DNA of 52,820 nucleotides. It comes from Hysterium pulicare CBS 123377 (Eukaryota; Ascomycota; Dothideomycetes; Hysteriales; Hysteriaceae). The translations under genes and the position numbers were made by a program. The notes below the pieces were generated by a model. It made no database searches. It saw only the letters and a list, made by a program, of their open reading frames with translations, and was not told the origin of the DNA. This document shows, one piece after another, positions 12,726 through 24,736 of this stretch (position 1 is its first letter; every line of letters begins with the position of its first letter). The stretch spans positions 1 through 52,820 of the forward strand of contig AJFK01000239.1 in NCBI GenBank assembly GCA_000467715.1, read 5' to 3'.

Positions 12726-13550
12726 ATGAGCGGCACTGGTGAAAACCGGTATGTATTATATTCTGAAATTTCTTGTATCCACGTTTTTGCTTCCAAGCGT
12801 ATTTTCTAAATGCTTGACAGCAGCTGGCGCCAATCTGGCCGGCCACAGCAGCAACAGCGCCAAACCCAGGACCGCTCGTCTGGTACGAACACTCCTACCA
12901 AGGAGGGTGCGCGTCAGCAACCTATTTCCACCCTTTCTGGAAATGCTTGGACATCTGGGGATAAAGCAAAAGGCGGCCCTGCCGCTGCCGAGCGGACAAG
13001 AGGTCAGCAGCCACCACCACCAGCACAGGCGGAACAGCACGTCCCAGTAAAAGACTTCAACGCCGCGGAGGTGAAGGACTTCTTGAAGAAACGTACGTTG
13101 TAGGCTTATTCACCTGTCCTTTTCTTCTGTCATTTAAGAGAGCTTAGACGCTGTCTGAGCGTTGCCACGTATCGCCTCTGCGCATGCCAACGAGGTACAG
13201 ATCGTGGACTGAAGAGGCTGATTATAATCTACAGGCTACCTGGAAGCTACCGGAGGTATCTAATACCCTTCCAACGCGAATTGAGGAACCTTTATCGAGC
13301 ACTTCTAATTGCCTTCTTCTTTCCAGACCACGCATCGGTATATCACAAAGTCCGGGGGGACTCGGTTGCGAAGCGGAGCAGCGGAGCTTGGGGATCTAGA
13401 GGCATGGCTCTTCGTTGATACGAGACTAGAAGAATGGAGAAAGACTGACTTCGAGTAGGCAACATGAGCCACCTGATGCCCAGCGGTCAGGACTTTTTCA
13501 CACAACTGAAGAAGCAGTTGCAGACCTCAGAGCAAGGCAAAAACGCATGA
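12726..13550 (+). CDS. Small conserved hypothetical protein, Gln/Pro/Ser-rich
   Basis: Exons 12726-12748, 12821-13092, 13327-13401 and 13459-13550, giving 153 aa. The N-terminal half is low-complexity (Gln, Arg, Pro, Ser, Thr). The C-terminal half has a compact motif order: VPVKDFNAAEVKDFLKK, then SSGAWGS, then GQDFFTQLKKQL. I recall short uncharacterised ascomycete proteins with this order (FNAAEVKxFL / GAWGS / GQxFFxQLxKQ), so the model is probably right although the function is unknown. The second intron is long for this window (234 nt). The third must use a GC donor (GGCATGG at 13402) to keep the frame; its acceptor is GAGTAG at 13458. If that intron is not removed, the protein stops shortly after 13401. 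Confidence 0.7.
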
Positions 13551-14447
13551 GACTCTTCTTTGTGCGCGTGTTCATATTCCGTGTGCATTATAGGGCATTG
13601 GCGGAGTTTCTTGGCCGTTGCATTTACAAACTTGGTTTGTTGGTGGTTCTCTGGTTAGGAGTTTACTCATTCAACAGCGTACATATATCATAGCGCATCA
13701 CTGCTCATGGAGTTTGAGGGAACTGGGTTCATGCGCCTTCCCATGAAAGATACCCACCTGTACAGTCATGCTGGTGTAACTTCAGTCACATTGAGTAAAA
13801 TAACTATCTGGCAGAGGGCTCCCCGACGTGTTGTAAATTAAAAGTAAGCCAGGCCAGCTTATCCCAAAGGCTGGATTTAGGCCATACACATGTTTACCTT
13901 CTATTGCTCTAACGGCGACGAGAATCCCGGCGAGGATGAGTTATACTGCAGACTAGTATAGCTTGCATTGTTGGTCCGGGCCAGCTGCAAGCCTCCACCA
14001 AGATGGCGCGCCGCAAGCTTCATGTGAACAACACCATTTTCCAGTGACGCGATCAAACCGATATTTGTTTGCGCATCTTCATTCATTCACTCGCTAAGCA
14101 CCATTCGACGCCACCTAAACGCTATAACTGTCAATAATTCCCATTCGTCTGGCGGTGACCCACAGCGGCGCCCCGTTAGCCAGACAAGCCACCTTGAATC
14201 TCCGCAACATTCACAATTCATCGCCCACAAGTCACGTTCAACCTCGCGCTCTGGGTACCAGAAAAGAAGCCAAACGAAGGTGCAAAGGCGCCGAGAGCTT
14301 ATAGCACAGCAAACACGTTCCTCCAGCCGAGAAACCAAAGACCCTTACCCCGATGCAAACCTCGTCAACAACTCCATTTCTGCTGAGTTGCACTTCGAGC
14401 CACACTTAATTTATTTGCAGAACCGGAGTATTCTCCATCTCATAGCT
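13551..14447. other. Intergenic, no gene seen
   Basis: Contains the 3' flank of the small Gln-rich gene and the leader of the gene at 14448. The open frame into 14448 extends upstream to 14280, but the first ATG followed by conserved-looking sequence is 14448. Confidence 0.45.
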
Positions 14448-15726
14448 ATGTCTTCACCGCCCCAGACTCCTACCCACCGGCCCAATTCCTCCCACCGCCG
14501 ACACCCTTCTAGCCTGGACATAAACACTACGCCTTCCCGCCGCTTCTCACTCAGTCGCCGTTCCTCCGGGTATTCTCCCGTAACGCCCCGCTCGTCGCAT
14601 GATTTCGAACACAGCAGTCCTGCACAAAATTTTGGGAGAGCAGGTGCGGGTGGCCTGGGAAATTTGGCCGACGAGCTGGCCGACGCATGGTATGAAGACG
14701 AGGAGGCTGTCGACGGGGAAGAAGGAGAGGATATACCATTGCCACATGAAGATCTGATTGGCCTCGCCATCGAGCATGATGGATCTACTGGCATCAACGG
14801 AGTATACCCCATCAGAGACAGCGGGATTGCGCTGGAGTCATCTCCATCCGCAGAATCGAAAGCAACCCTTAGCCCGCAGAGAGCGATGGGCAGCAAGCAT
14901 CGCCGGCAACGGTCCATGTACGATGGATCGGATTATGGCGACGATTCAGATTTGGAGACTAGTGAGGGAATCTCGGCGGGGTTGGAAGCTCGAATGGCGG
15001 CCATTGAGAGCTTGGCGAGGAGAAGGATGGAGGAGAACGGGAGTCCGAGTGACCAGGTTGTGAAGAGGGTCACGGACAGGTTAAGAGATTTAGGGAGCCA
15101 GGCGGGGGTAGAGAGTGGTGCCACTCGGTGAGTTTGTCCCTCACGATCCAGGCTACCAGAGAGTGGACTAGTAATGTTCCCATAAATGGGATCCAGAGTG
15201 CTGACAGAATTAAAAAAGGCTCAAAACAGCACATGACGCCTTGACAACCCATCTCACACATCAAACCCGCACGATATCATCACTGTCCTCCTCTCTCCTC
15301 TCTCCACTTGCCATACCTCCCGAGCCAGAGACTATCGACCACCTCCTACCTCTCCTAACTACTACTCTCGAGCTTCTCCCGCACTCTTCCCCAGATCCTC
15401 TTTACGCCCTGTCTGGCCTCACAGCTTCGACTCGAGAACTACTATCCCATCTCTCCACCGTCTCGGATTCCCTTCACATGTCCCGACAGAGCACGGGCAC
15501 CGCAGCACGACGGCTAAGGAGTGCAAAGGAGCAGCTTGCGGATTGGAAACGTGATAACGAGTTGAGAGAAGAAGGGGTCAGGTGGATCGAGAAAGGCGAT
15601 TGGGAGACGAGATTGAAGGGACGAGAAGCGGGGAGGGCTTGTGGCGGCGTGGTGGAAGGGTTCGAGGAGGTATGCGGGATGTGGAGGCGGAGATTGTGTG
15701 AGGGGTTAGGGGTCGCGAGTGTGTGA
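14448..15726 (+). CDS. Hypothetical coiled-coil protein
   Basis: Exons 14448-15127 and 15219-15726 (intron GTGAGT ... AAAAAAG, 91 nt), 395 aa. No family recognised. Residues 1-65 are Ser/Pro/Arg-rich. An acidic stretch (DELADAWYEDEEAVDGEEGED) follows, then helical, heptad-like segments (ARMAAIESLARRRMEEN; VTDRLRDLGSQ) that continue across the splice as RLKTAHDALTTHLTHQTRTI. The C-terminal part has another helical region (STGTAARRLRSAKEQLADWKRD) and ends with a short Trp/Arg-rich region. The organisation suggests a structural or adaptor protein; this is inference. The acceptor used is not YAG, so the junction deserves RNA confirmation. It is convergent with the gene ending at 16374. Confidence 0.65.
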
Positions 15727-16373
15727 GAAAAGTCAGTTCTGCCTTCCTTTTGGCTGACTAGAATAGTTGATGGTGCGGGTGGGTGAGCAGCCGAGAAGAA
15801 GCTGGGAGGAATTTTGTGGGTTGAAACCGGAATCGGCCTGAGATCTATGGCAGCGGCATCAGGACGGACCTAGTTTACGGGGGTTTCCGGAGTTTTATTT
15901 GGCTGGATGGGCAACTCTTAATACCCCCTAGCGCCGCACAGCAGACCAGTTTCCTTAGGTATACCAAAACTGGAGTTCTGGGTGGAAGAAACCTGCCTTA
16001 GGTGTTATATAAAAGACTGGTTGGCTGTCTTTGAGGTGATAGCATGCCACATCTCGCATGAGCGCATACGCTTTCCTTTGTAAATATTAGTACTTAGACA
16101 CAAAGGTAACTTGATTTGATATTGCAAGTGCTTTTATTTCCCTAGATTGCTGTGTAATATATCATGGTTGCCTACCCCTGAGTAGTAGGTCTGCGAAATG
16201 ACAAGAAAGCATACAGAGCATGAAAGGTAAATTATGAAGATCGTAGTCTCATAGACTGAGCCATGAATGGAGTGAAGAACATTGGAAGTATAGCATGGGA
16301 ACAGATAGGATAACGTCGAAATATTGTGGAAATATCGTTGTAATATTGTTGACAAGAACAGGAAACATCCCAT
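15727..16373. other. Convergent intergenic region
   Basis: Lies between two convergent genes, so it should hold both 3' UTRs. A plus-strand TATATAAAAG near 16007 is followed by no supportable coding frame. Confidence 0.4.
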
Positions 16374-19037
16374 TTAATCGTCTAAGATCTCAATGAACTC
16401 CGCCCTGCCTTTACCTTTGGCATCTCCGATCAGAGTGCTAGCAATTCCGCCACCGGTGTGTTTTGGCGTATACGAAGTCTCTACGGACCCATTATCCAGG
16501 TTTACATTATCTCTTTTGCGCTTTCCGGCAAAGTCGTAGTTTTCGGCCCGGTTGAAAACATTGTCAAGATTTTCATCCATAGTGCCGTCGAGATTTTGAG
16601 TAGGAACAAAGGAAGAATAAGAGTTGGTATAGATCGTGCCCAAGCACTCCAGTTTGTCGTGAGAGTTACGATCTTCGAAGGGGCGCGAGGGAGGAGAAGA
16701 TAATGACGAGCTTAATGGGTCGCAGAATCCAGAGTCGATGCTGGAGCTTGAACTGGAGTTTGACCCACTTGCACTGGAACTTAGAGCATGTTGTTGTAAG
16801 CCATTATGGCTGACTATGAATAGGTCTGGCCGTATTTGCTGTGGCAATGGTAGCATCGCTGAATGGTTAATTCGGGCAGAACAATCTGACCCTCTCAGCG
16901 ATGGACGCCATGGCGGGGCATCGTGTTGTGATACTCGCTGTGCGGCGACCTGTTGTATGCTGTGCTGCTGATTTACTTGAGTCTGTAAGCGAGGTTGATC
17001 TCGTAGAACTCGCTGCTGAACGAAGTGGGCGGCCTGCTCTTGAAGTTGCTGCATCGATCTCAGGGCCCATCTCTGTTGTCTCCCTGCTTGCCTCATTGCG
17101 ACGCGCTGCTGTTGTATACACAGTCGCAACTGTTGCACATTTGCCCCTTGCATATCAAAGCCAGCCTCTGCAGCTTCGTGAATTTCGAGATAGTCGGGAG
17201 ACCCTGGATCAGCGAGTCCTGAATTGCGAGGTTGCTTCGATTCGTCCTGTGCGGAAGGATACGTGTCCGCATCAAGCATCTGGCAAAGCCTCTCATTCAT
17301 TTCGTCTTTCTTTGCCTCTTCCTGTTCCAGATATTGGTCCCAGTAAACAAGGAGTTCGTTACGGACTTCACGGAAAGCCTCAATATCTTCCATCTCTCTT
17401 GCTACCCTAGCTCGATGTAGAAAGCCATGTCGACCGTTTCGATGGATCTCTGGCAAGTACGTATGTAACTTGGAATAAAAAGTTTTCAGTTCGCTGAACA
17501 TGACTCGAATGGCAGGTTTCTTAGGTGGAGCAGTGTTGTTAGCAATGCAGCGTTCCCACGATTTCTTATATTCATTGAAGTGTGCGTTTCCTTGTCCTAA
17601 AAGAAGTGTTTCCGTAGGGAGGCGAGGTACTGAACATAGACTCATTGCCGGCGTAGCATGAAACGTTGGTGTTGCGGGTCCTGAGGGTGGGACCATAACC
17701 ATGTACGGAGACACTGTAGTCCCTTCGAACACGCCTACCAATTTCGGTTGACGAACGTTCCTCAATCTTTCGAATGGTTCTATCAGTCGTCTGACATTCG
17801 CGAACAGCTCTTGTTCCGACCATTGGAACCTGGCCAGGCCAATACAGACATTGAGTCGGCACAGATCGCGGGCTTTGCTAAGGATACCAGATACGGCAAC
17901 CCCTACGTAATCACGTATATCATATATCTCGACTTCCTCATCCCAGGAAGATAGAGACAACGGTATTCCGGGTCCAGCATTTGAACCTCGGCCGACATAA
18001 TTATTTTCGACTAATATGTCGACGTTATAGTTTTTTACGGAGCTGAAGGGAAAGTTGCTTAAAAAGTTCCTCAAAAGACCTTCCGAACCGGAAACTCGAT
18101 AGTGTGGAAGACCCTCAGCTGTTTTTGGTTCTAAAAGCCTTCGACCACACATGAATGTTCCGTCTTTCCGTATGTCGATGGTGAACGGAATGGTGCTATA
18201 TAAGAGGTCTTTCGCCTCTGTATAGATCTGACGGCTCACTAGAAAGAGATTCGAGATTCGCCAAGGACTTGATGGAGGGGCGAATGCTACGATGTTTCTC
18301 CCTGGAGGTCCTGGATGGGGTGGCGGAGGGCCCATCAAATGTGCACGGTTTCTTCCGCAAGGAGGACAATCGGCAGGCAGTGGAGATGGAGTCTGATGCA
18401 TTGGAAAAGAAGAAGAACCTATTGGGCCCCTCGGCATGAGATAACTGAAGATCTCAAGTCGAAGCTCAAGTGGAAGCTTCAGGAGATAACACGGAGTGTC
18501 AGGGTGCCCCAGATGGTCAGAACAAAGCTCAAAATATGGTCTTGTCCATCTAAAAAGCCGTTCACATTGCTTTCCGCTCCGATCAATGTATATGCAACGA
18601 CCTGCATACGTTAATTGATCCTTGTGGGCATGGCACCTTACGAATGGTCAATATCAGCGAACGATAAGTGGTGAAATGAAAGGGACGTACGTTGGTAGGT
18701 AGCTAGGATCAGCATTAACACCATTGCGATTAACATGAGGCCATTTGCCAATACTCGCTGCACATCTTTTGCCTGTCCTTTTGTTGTAACCCGAACAGCG
18801 CTTCAAAAAGCCTTCTGGGTCTTTTGGATCGATGGTGGGCTGCACAGCAGGAGGCATCTTGCTGGCGCTGGTATTTGTAGGATTGGGCGAAGTATTTACA
18901 AAAGCAGGCTCGGATGGAGGTCCAGGTGAAGGAGAATCTTCAATTTTGATGACTGGTAGGCCATGCGATTTAGACGGAGGGATGTTCATGGCTGCTTCAC
19001 AGTTGCGGCTGGGCAATGAGGCAACGGCGTCTACCAT
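16374..19037 (-). CDS. F-box-like protein with N-terminal Cys-rich repeats
   Basis: Complement of 19037-18691 and 18636-16374; one 54-nt intron (GTACGT donor, TAAG acceptor, phase-consistent); 869 aa, or 853 if ATG 18989 is used. Residues ~85-160 contain two related cysteine loops, CSGYNKRTGKRC and CIYIDRSGKQC, with further Cys/His (CHAHKD, CSDH) that could bind zinc; the splice junction lies between the loops. Next comes an F-box-like helix, LPLELRLEIFSYLMP. A region typical of fungal F-box-associated proteins follows (NLFLVSRQIYTEAKDLLYSTIPFTI). The second half is Gln/Arg-rich (residues ~600-700) then Ser-rich, with a late basic motif (KRKRD). Likely a fungus-specific adaptor that may recruit proteins to an SCF-type ubiquitin ligase; that is inference from the F-box-like segment alone. 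Confidence 0.75.
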
Positions 19038-20630
19038 ATGAGCGCAGCTCAGAGCTGAAGCTCTTCGAGATGCTGCTTGAGAATCGAGGAACTCTGGAGA
19101 AAGAGAGAGAGCGAAAGGTAACGCATACCGGGGGTCTCACAGGTGGGGTAACAACCAAAAGTCCAAGCAATGTGAGGCGAAGACTTGGAGGTGGAATGCG
19201 AGAGTCGCACTGGACTCCAACAGTCTCGGGCATGAGGGGATTAAATAAGGACTGGGAGGCCGCCGTTGGAAAACAACAGCCTCTGCCTTGCATGCGGCGA
19301 GGCGGCAATCCAATTGTGGAAGTGCAAGTGCAAGTGCAGTTCCATGACGGCTCAGCTGACTGCCCCGCGATATGTAGCTGTCCAAAGAAGGCATTGTGTG
19401 TCGAAGGCAGCGTCTTCCGGGCGTTGAATCGCATATCGCACATCGCATATCCCGTCTCGGACAAGGTTGGCGAAGGTGTGAGAGATGGTCCGTAGGTAGT
19501 GTTTCCCGCGCGCTGCTGATCGCCTTTGCAGCACCTAAACCCATTTTGGCCGGGCATCATGGCCCATTTCAACATAGACGAGACGATCACCTTGCACACA
19601 ACCTCAAGCATTCTATTCGGGGGCTAGCTTCCCAAGAAGCTTAGCTAGGCGATCTTGACAACCTCTCCACGCAACAGTACACTCCATCAAACCAAGAAAC
19701 ACTCGTTATCCCCATAAGTCTTGTGCTCACACCTCCAGCGGAACAGTCTTCCGCTGTCAGTCCAATATCTCATCTGGACACTTGCGTCATATCACCGGCA
19801 TTTTCTACCTGATTGCCCATGTATTCTATTGCAACTCGCACAGTCTCACGTTCAGTTATTACCCAATGAATATACTACATTGGGGAATTTAGCTCCCATA
19901 TTGTCGGACAGATTCGATCACTTCTTTCCTTGCCTCTCCGGCGCTCTCATTTCTTATAGCAACGAGATTATCAGCCCGAATTTACAATCTAGAGATCTAG
20001 CGAGACAGGCTGCTTTGCCAGGCCGACAATCTATATTTCTGTTTTTTATCTTACTTTTCGCTTTGCTTGCCGAATGACACCGGAGTCAACAGAATGCTAG
20101 TAGGCGTTGAGATGGAAGTCAGACTTTGTCAATGGCGGAAGGCGCCAAGATATGCCAAGAGCGGGGACGCCCTTCTCTCAGCGAATGACGGCGCGGCTAG
20201 CCGGCACCATGTTGCCAAGCCACCACGAACGTCCAGAAGGTTGCATCAGTCCACCAGTAGCTTCATGTCTGAATGCCATCAGCCTCGTGCATCGGGAACT
20301 TCCAAGACGTCTAGATTAAGTCTTGTCGACGCCGAGAAGCACGATGCTGCATCGACTCGGTTCCTGGTCCCTAGAGAGCCAGCGCACTCGACACGAGGAA
20401 CGCTAGATGCCCATGGGAATGCCAAAGCATGCAATCCACCGCGTCATTGGGGCTGGATTTACAGAACAGGCCTCTCCATCTTGGACTTAGTGATAGCTCT
20501 AGGGAGGTTGCGCCGCGGACGTGTATGCAGGTCAGACCTGGTACCTGGTTTCCCAAGAATCATATAAAGAGGACCTATAGCTAAAATTTGGTATCTCTCT
20601 TGTCCATTCTAACAAATTTGCATCGCCATT
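19038..20630. other. Intergenic, no gene seen
   Basis: Divergent upstream regions of the F-box-like gene (minus) and the phosphatase gene (plus), 1.6 kb. Overlapping long frames on both strands at 18997-19611 and 20067-20567 show no domain, signal or splice pattern. Minor direct repeats (AAGTGC units at 19321-19337; CGCATAT-type units at 19430-19450) are visible. Confidence 0.45.
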
Positions 20631-23032
20631 ATGAAGCATCGGAGCTCAATTGGCTTCACAGCTCTTCTGTTAGCTGGAGCCGCCTCCGCCCAGACCTACC
20701 AACGTCTCGGAACGTGTCCAACGCTTGGTATAGGACCAAAACCCCCATTTTTGATCGATATAAGCTAACGAAGCTTCAGGGTGCGTGTTCCCACCCGACC
20801 AGTAAGACTTGTGATTATGTGCCATGTGACGATACCTGATCAAGATCTATAGAACCGATTTCCTTGCCGGACAGTACTTTGATATTCGTCTAGAAGTCCA
20901 CGCTCCGGTCAATGGCTCTGAAGCGAATGGAAAGCTTCCCGACCAGAAATTCGCATTCAGTGTTGCTAAAGGAGATGGCAAGCCAGTAAGCGCAACTGAT
21001 TACTTCAAGACCGCGGAGCCAAAATTGGAGTTCTGGAATTTCACCTGGTACGAAGGTAGGCAGCTATCTGTTATAGACTACCATGCATCCTGGGTATACT
21101 CAAAACCTCGTTAATCGCCCGCAGATTTGTTCGCAAGAGATGCGAAGAAACCTTCCTTGGTTAACGTCACCTCAAAAGCTTACCGCAGAGTTGCTCTTCA
21201 CGAGCCTGGAGGTACCCTATTTGGCTTTGCTTAATATCAAACTTCAGCAGTTGGCTGAGAAGCGTGCAGACTACACCGCAACCCTGACTTGCAACAATGG
21301 ATCCACCACAAATGCAAGTTGGCACGTGCGAAGTCTGAAGGAAGAACGAAAAGCTAAAAATATCATCCTTTTCATTGGAGATGGGATGACCATGAATATG
21401 ATCACGGTCACTTTTGTGCGTCAAGCAGCCGTTAAACTCGGCCATTGATTTTTCTGGGCTGCACGGTTTTGCTCATAAGGTGATTAACGGCCGTTACCAG
21501 ACGACGATGGTAGGTTCAATGTAGGGTCATGTTCGGAGAGGAGCTGACGGTTGGCAGGCAATGGACCAATTTTCCGTATTAGGGCATCAGATGACGCACT
21601 CAATCGACTCTTTCATCACAGATTCTGCAAACTCAGCTACAGCTCTATATACTGGGCACAAGGTAAGTCGCTTTGGGTTGATTCCTTATTGTCCAATACT
21701 TATACTTGGATAGTCCACTGTCAATGCCCTTGGGGTCTATGCCGACTCTAGCAAAGATCCCTTCGATGATCCTAAGGTAGAAACCATTGCCGAAATGTTC
21801 CACCGTCTCACTGGCGGCCACGTGGGCATCGTCTCCACCGCGTTCGTCGCTGATGCTACACCTGCCGGATTGACAGCTCATACTCGTGATCGTTACCAAT
21901 ACGGTGCCGTCGTTGACTCGTTTCTGAATGGTATCACAAATTATACCTGGACAAACTGGACTGGACCCGATGTTCTCTTCGGCGGTGGTGCCGAGCAATT
22001 TTATTCTCCTAGCCTTGGAGGAGTTACCTACATGAACAAGGACTATTACGATGAATTTCAGAAGAAAGGGTACCAGGTGGTTTGGAATAATACTGCCTTG
22101 TCTACGGCCAAAAATGACATCAATACGCTTGGAATCTTTACCGTGTCGAATATGGCTAAATGGGTCGACAGGAACGTAAGCCATTTCTGTAAAGGAACAA
22201 TCTCTGCATTGTGGATTCTTACAGCATATAGGTCTACAAGACGCATTTAAACCAATCTTTGTCCCCTACAGGTGACAAAAAGCCGGCCCTTGATCAGCCC
22301 GGGCTCAAGGAGATGACTTTAAAAGCCATTGATATTCTCTCTGCCCGCTCCAGCGATATAGGCTTCTTTATAATGTCCGAGGCTGCCTCCATCGACAAGA
22401 TGATGCACGTTCTCGACTATGACCGCGCACTCGGCGAGCTCATGGAGCTCGATGACACCATCAAAGCTACCATGGCGCATCTCAAGGCTCTCAATAAGTT
22501 TAAGGAAATGCTCATCCTCGTTACCGCTGACCACGGTCACGGCTTCGACGTCTTCGGGTCTATTGACACCAAATACCTTGATAATCAGACTTCAGACAGG
22601 AAGAAACGAGATTCCGTTGGCACGTATCAGAACTCTGGTCTCAGCCAATATATCAACACGGGTAACTTGACGTATTCAAGTTCAAACTTTCCTTCAAATT
22701 GGGATCCTAGCTACACTCTTGCTCAAGGCTTCGCCGCAAATCCAGATCACCGAGAAAACTATCAAATCCACAAGGGCGGACCAAGACTTCCGGCGACCAA
22801 TCTCACCGCAGATGCCCCGGAGGACTTCTACGTCAACCCGAAGGATGCCACATCAGGCTTTATCGTCAACGGTACCTTGCCTGTATCTGCCGACCAGGGT
22901 GTCCACAGTTTGACGGATGTCCCCGTCTTCGCTATGGGTCCTTGCCAAGAGCATTTTGGTGGTGTATATAACAGCATTGATGTCTTCTTTGGCATGGCCG
23001 AGTGTTTTGGATTAGCGAGGAGTCATGCATAG
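20631..23032 (+). CDS. Secreted alkaline phosphatase; one splice junction damaged
   Basis: Exons 20631-20727, 20780-20801, 20853-21055, 21125-21211, 21270-21406, (21480-21509), 21558-21662, 21714-22175, 22232-23032; 647 aa. Hydrolyses phosphate monoesters, expected at the cell surface or in a secretory compartment. A signal peptide (MKHRSSIGFTALLLAGAASA) and many N-x-S/T sites are visible. Metal and catalytic signatures: GDGM (D174), DSANSATALYTG (nucleophile S215), VADATPA, a variant MSEAASIDKMMH, TADHGH (D481, H482) and GVHSLTDVPVF (H606). Every junction is clean except 21407-21479. The family segment A-A-R-x-x-x-H-K right after GDGM...MIT is recognisable at 21458-21479, but its acceptor reads CTGG instead of CTAG and about two bases are missing. 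The only in-frame splice uses CATAAG (ending 21479) and deletes that segment. The gene is therefore either mildly altered or newly inactive. Confidence 0.8.
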
Positions 23033-23546
23033 ATGTAAGTAATGTAATGTAATGAGTGGTGTCGCATGAATGTAGTGTGATATGGGAGATGTAGCATCAG
23101 AGTAGTATGAGCAAGATGTTGGGTTGATGTAAACCTGTAGATAAAGATTAATACCTAGGTATCTAGGCTTGCTAAGCCCGAAATATTGATTTTCACGTAG
23201 AAAACGGACACGAGCCACTCATGGGGTTCTTCCCCTAAAGTGCCCTTGCGCCACTTATGCATCTCGTACAAGGCCTAATAATCACCAAGATCATCGTCAG
23301 CGAACCTACCGCCGAAGTTGACAACACAAGTTCGAACCATTCCACTATCGCTACGGCTATTATCAGCGTTGGAGCTGTAGAAACCCGATAGTAGTTGTCA
23401 GTACAAGGAGCAGTTTATTATGCGAACTAACAACGTGAAAGAAAGGGTAGAGTCATGCGCGAAGAGTGAGTTTAATGATTCATGGAATTTGTTAGATATC
23501 GCATGCACCTAGCTGGCAGTGCTATCTACCAGACAATGCCCTGCCC
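23033..23546. other. Convergent intergenic region
   Basis: 3' flanks of the phosphatase (plus) and the short acidic-protein gene (minus). No coding region supported. Confidence 0.4.
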
Positions 23547-23855
23547 TCAAAATTTGCCCCCATATGGTTGGCCATATCGGTATCCATAGATATCTCGAGG
23601 CGGTCCCAGATTATCGTCGTTGTCATATTCGTCATCGCTATTCACATCGCTTCTGCCATCCTCTTCTTGGCAACCGCACGGGCAGCCTTGGCCTGGCATC
23701 CCCGGTCGATGGAGAAGACCTCTTGGCTGAACCTGCACCCTGGGGCTACTCCAGCTTCTTGGTGGAGCGAATAATTCGCCTTCGTCAGAGTCCTCATAGT
23801 CGTCTTCTGGTAGATACCCGCGTGAGGATGAGTAACCGTACCTGCGGAAAGACAT
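23547..23855 (-). CDS. Short Tyr/Gly/Asp-rich hypothetical protein
   Basis: 102 aa, single exon, not recognised. The start is the first ATG after a TATA box at 23999-24006. The sequence is biased: an aromatic/Arg N-terminus (RRYGYSSSRGY), an acidic patch (EDDYEDSDEGE), Pro/Arg-rich middle, a cysteine cluster (GQGCPCGCQ), a second acidic patch (SDDEYDNDDN), and a Tyr/Gly tail (YGYRYGQPYGG). It has no signal peptide and no membrane segment. It is the first of three similarly sized, same-strand genes with strong TATA boxes, suggesting a locally expanded set of abundant or stress-induced small proteins (inference). Confidence 0.6.
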   Translation of the reverse strand: MSFRRYGYSSSRGYLPEDDYEDSDEGELFAPPRSWSSPRVQVQPRGLLHRPGMPGQGCPCGCQEEDGRSDVNSDDEYDNDDNLGPPRDIYGYRYGQPYGGKF

Positions 23856-23998
23856 CTTTGGAATTTGAGTAAGTATGAATACTAAGGTTTTGCTGAAAGG
23901 TTGGGCGTTGGTAAATTGAAGTTGAAGGAAGCTTTCAGTGTTCAGAGTTAGGGAAATGATGTTGTGAGAAAGTCTAGGACCGTGGGTAGGAGGATTAT

Positions 23999-24006
23999 CT
24001 TTTATA
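23999..24006 (-). promoter_or_regulatory. TATA box (TATAAAAG)
   Basis: Perfect TATAAAAG on the minus strand, 144 bp upstream of ATG 23855. Confidence 0.55.
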
Positions 24007-24304
24007 GAGCAAACTGTGTTACACGTACCGTGAAGGGGGGAATGAGGCCACATTTACCTAGCATTCTACGGCTTCTTGAAGTGAATCAAAGGCCCCGAGC
24101 ATACTTGGACCTCTGCAAGTATATGGAATCCTGATATAAGATAATGGAAGTAAGACTATGGAAGCAATCAAAGAGCGACTTACAGAAGATTCAGTTTACT
24201 AATGCATGATTATCATAGTTTTCATTACCAACAATTCATATATAGTAGATAAATCCGGGTGTCCTTTCTATTGTCGAGAGGAAGCGTGGATGGCGGTAAG
24301 ACCT

Positions 24305-24736
24305 TCAAGGTCTACTACAGCCACCAGGAGACCCGCCGTCATAGTAATTTGGCACGAAGTCAAAACCCATACCACTACACATTCCCGCACCCATATCGCC
24401 GCTTGTAGCCGGAGCGCCATACATGAACAAACTGCGAAGACCTCGTCTTGGGGAACGGCCATCAACAGATACAAGCGTCGCAGAATCGTCATCGATGATA
24501 CTGGAAGCATCCCGTACCCCTGAATCAACACACGCCGTATCTGAAGAGCAATCACTCCTGGATCTACTGGCTGCTCGACCAGGAGAGCTCCGGCGGCGGG
24601 AAAACAGGTCAGGAGGTAGATTACCAGCAACGGTCGAGTTGCCATCTTCGTCGAGAATCCCGGCAGCCATGGCTTGACGTATGGCGCAGTATCGACAGCG
24701 GCAGTGGAAACCAATATGAATGTGTGGGAAGCGCAT
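24305..24736 (-). CDS. Short Ser/Arg/Asp-rich hypothetical protein with Cys cluster
   Basis: 143 aa, single exon, not recognised. It starts at the first ATG downstream of a TATA box at 24864-24871. The N-terminus has His/Cys pairs (HIHIGFHCRCRYC), then a Ser/Arg stretch (SRRRSSPGRAASRSRSD), an acidic segment (IIDDDSATLVSVDG), and a Gly/Tyr/Cys tail (NYYDGGSPGGCSRP). Like its neighbours it combines CxC motifs with disorder-prone sequence. A competing frame (24268-24744) begins with a non-ATG codon and reads less like protein, so this frame is preferred. Confidence 0.5.
   Translation of the reverse strand: MRFPHIHIGFHCRCRYCAIRQAMAAGILDEDGNSTVAGNLPPDLFSRRRSSPGRAASRSRSDCSSDTACVDSGVRDASSIIDDDSATLVSVDGRSPRRGLRSLFMYGAPATSGDMGAGMCSGMGFDFVPNYYDGGSPGGCSRP

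Noticed and set aside
18997-19611. 204-codon minus-strand frame
   Set aside because: Overlaps the start of the F-box-like gene in another frame; no family or signal.
20067-20567. 166-codon plus-strand frame upstream of the phosphatase
   Set aside because: No domain and no splice continuation; probably promoter DNA.
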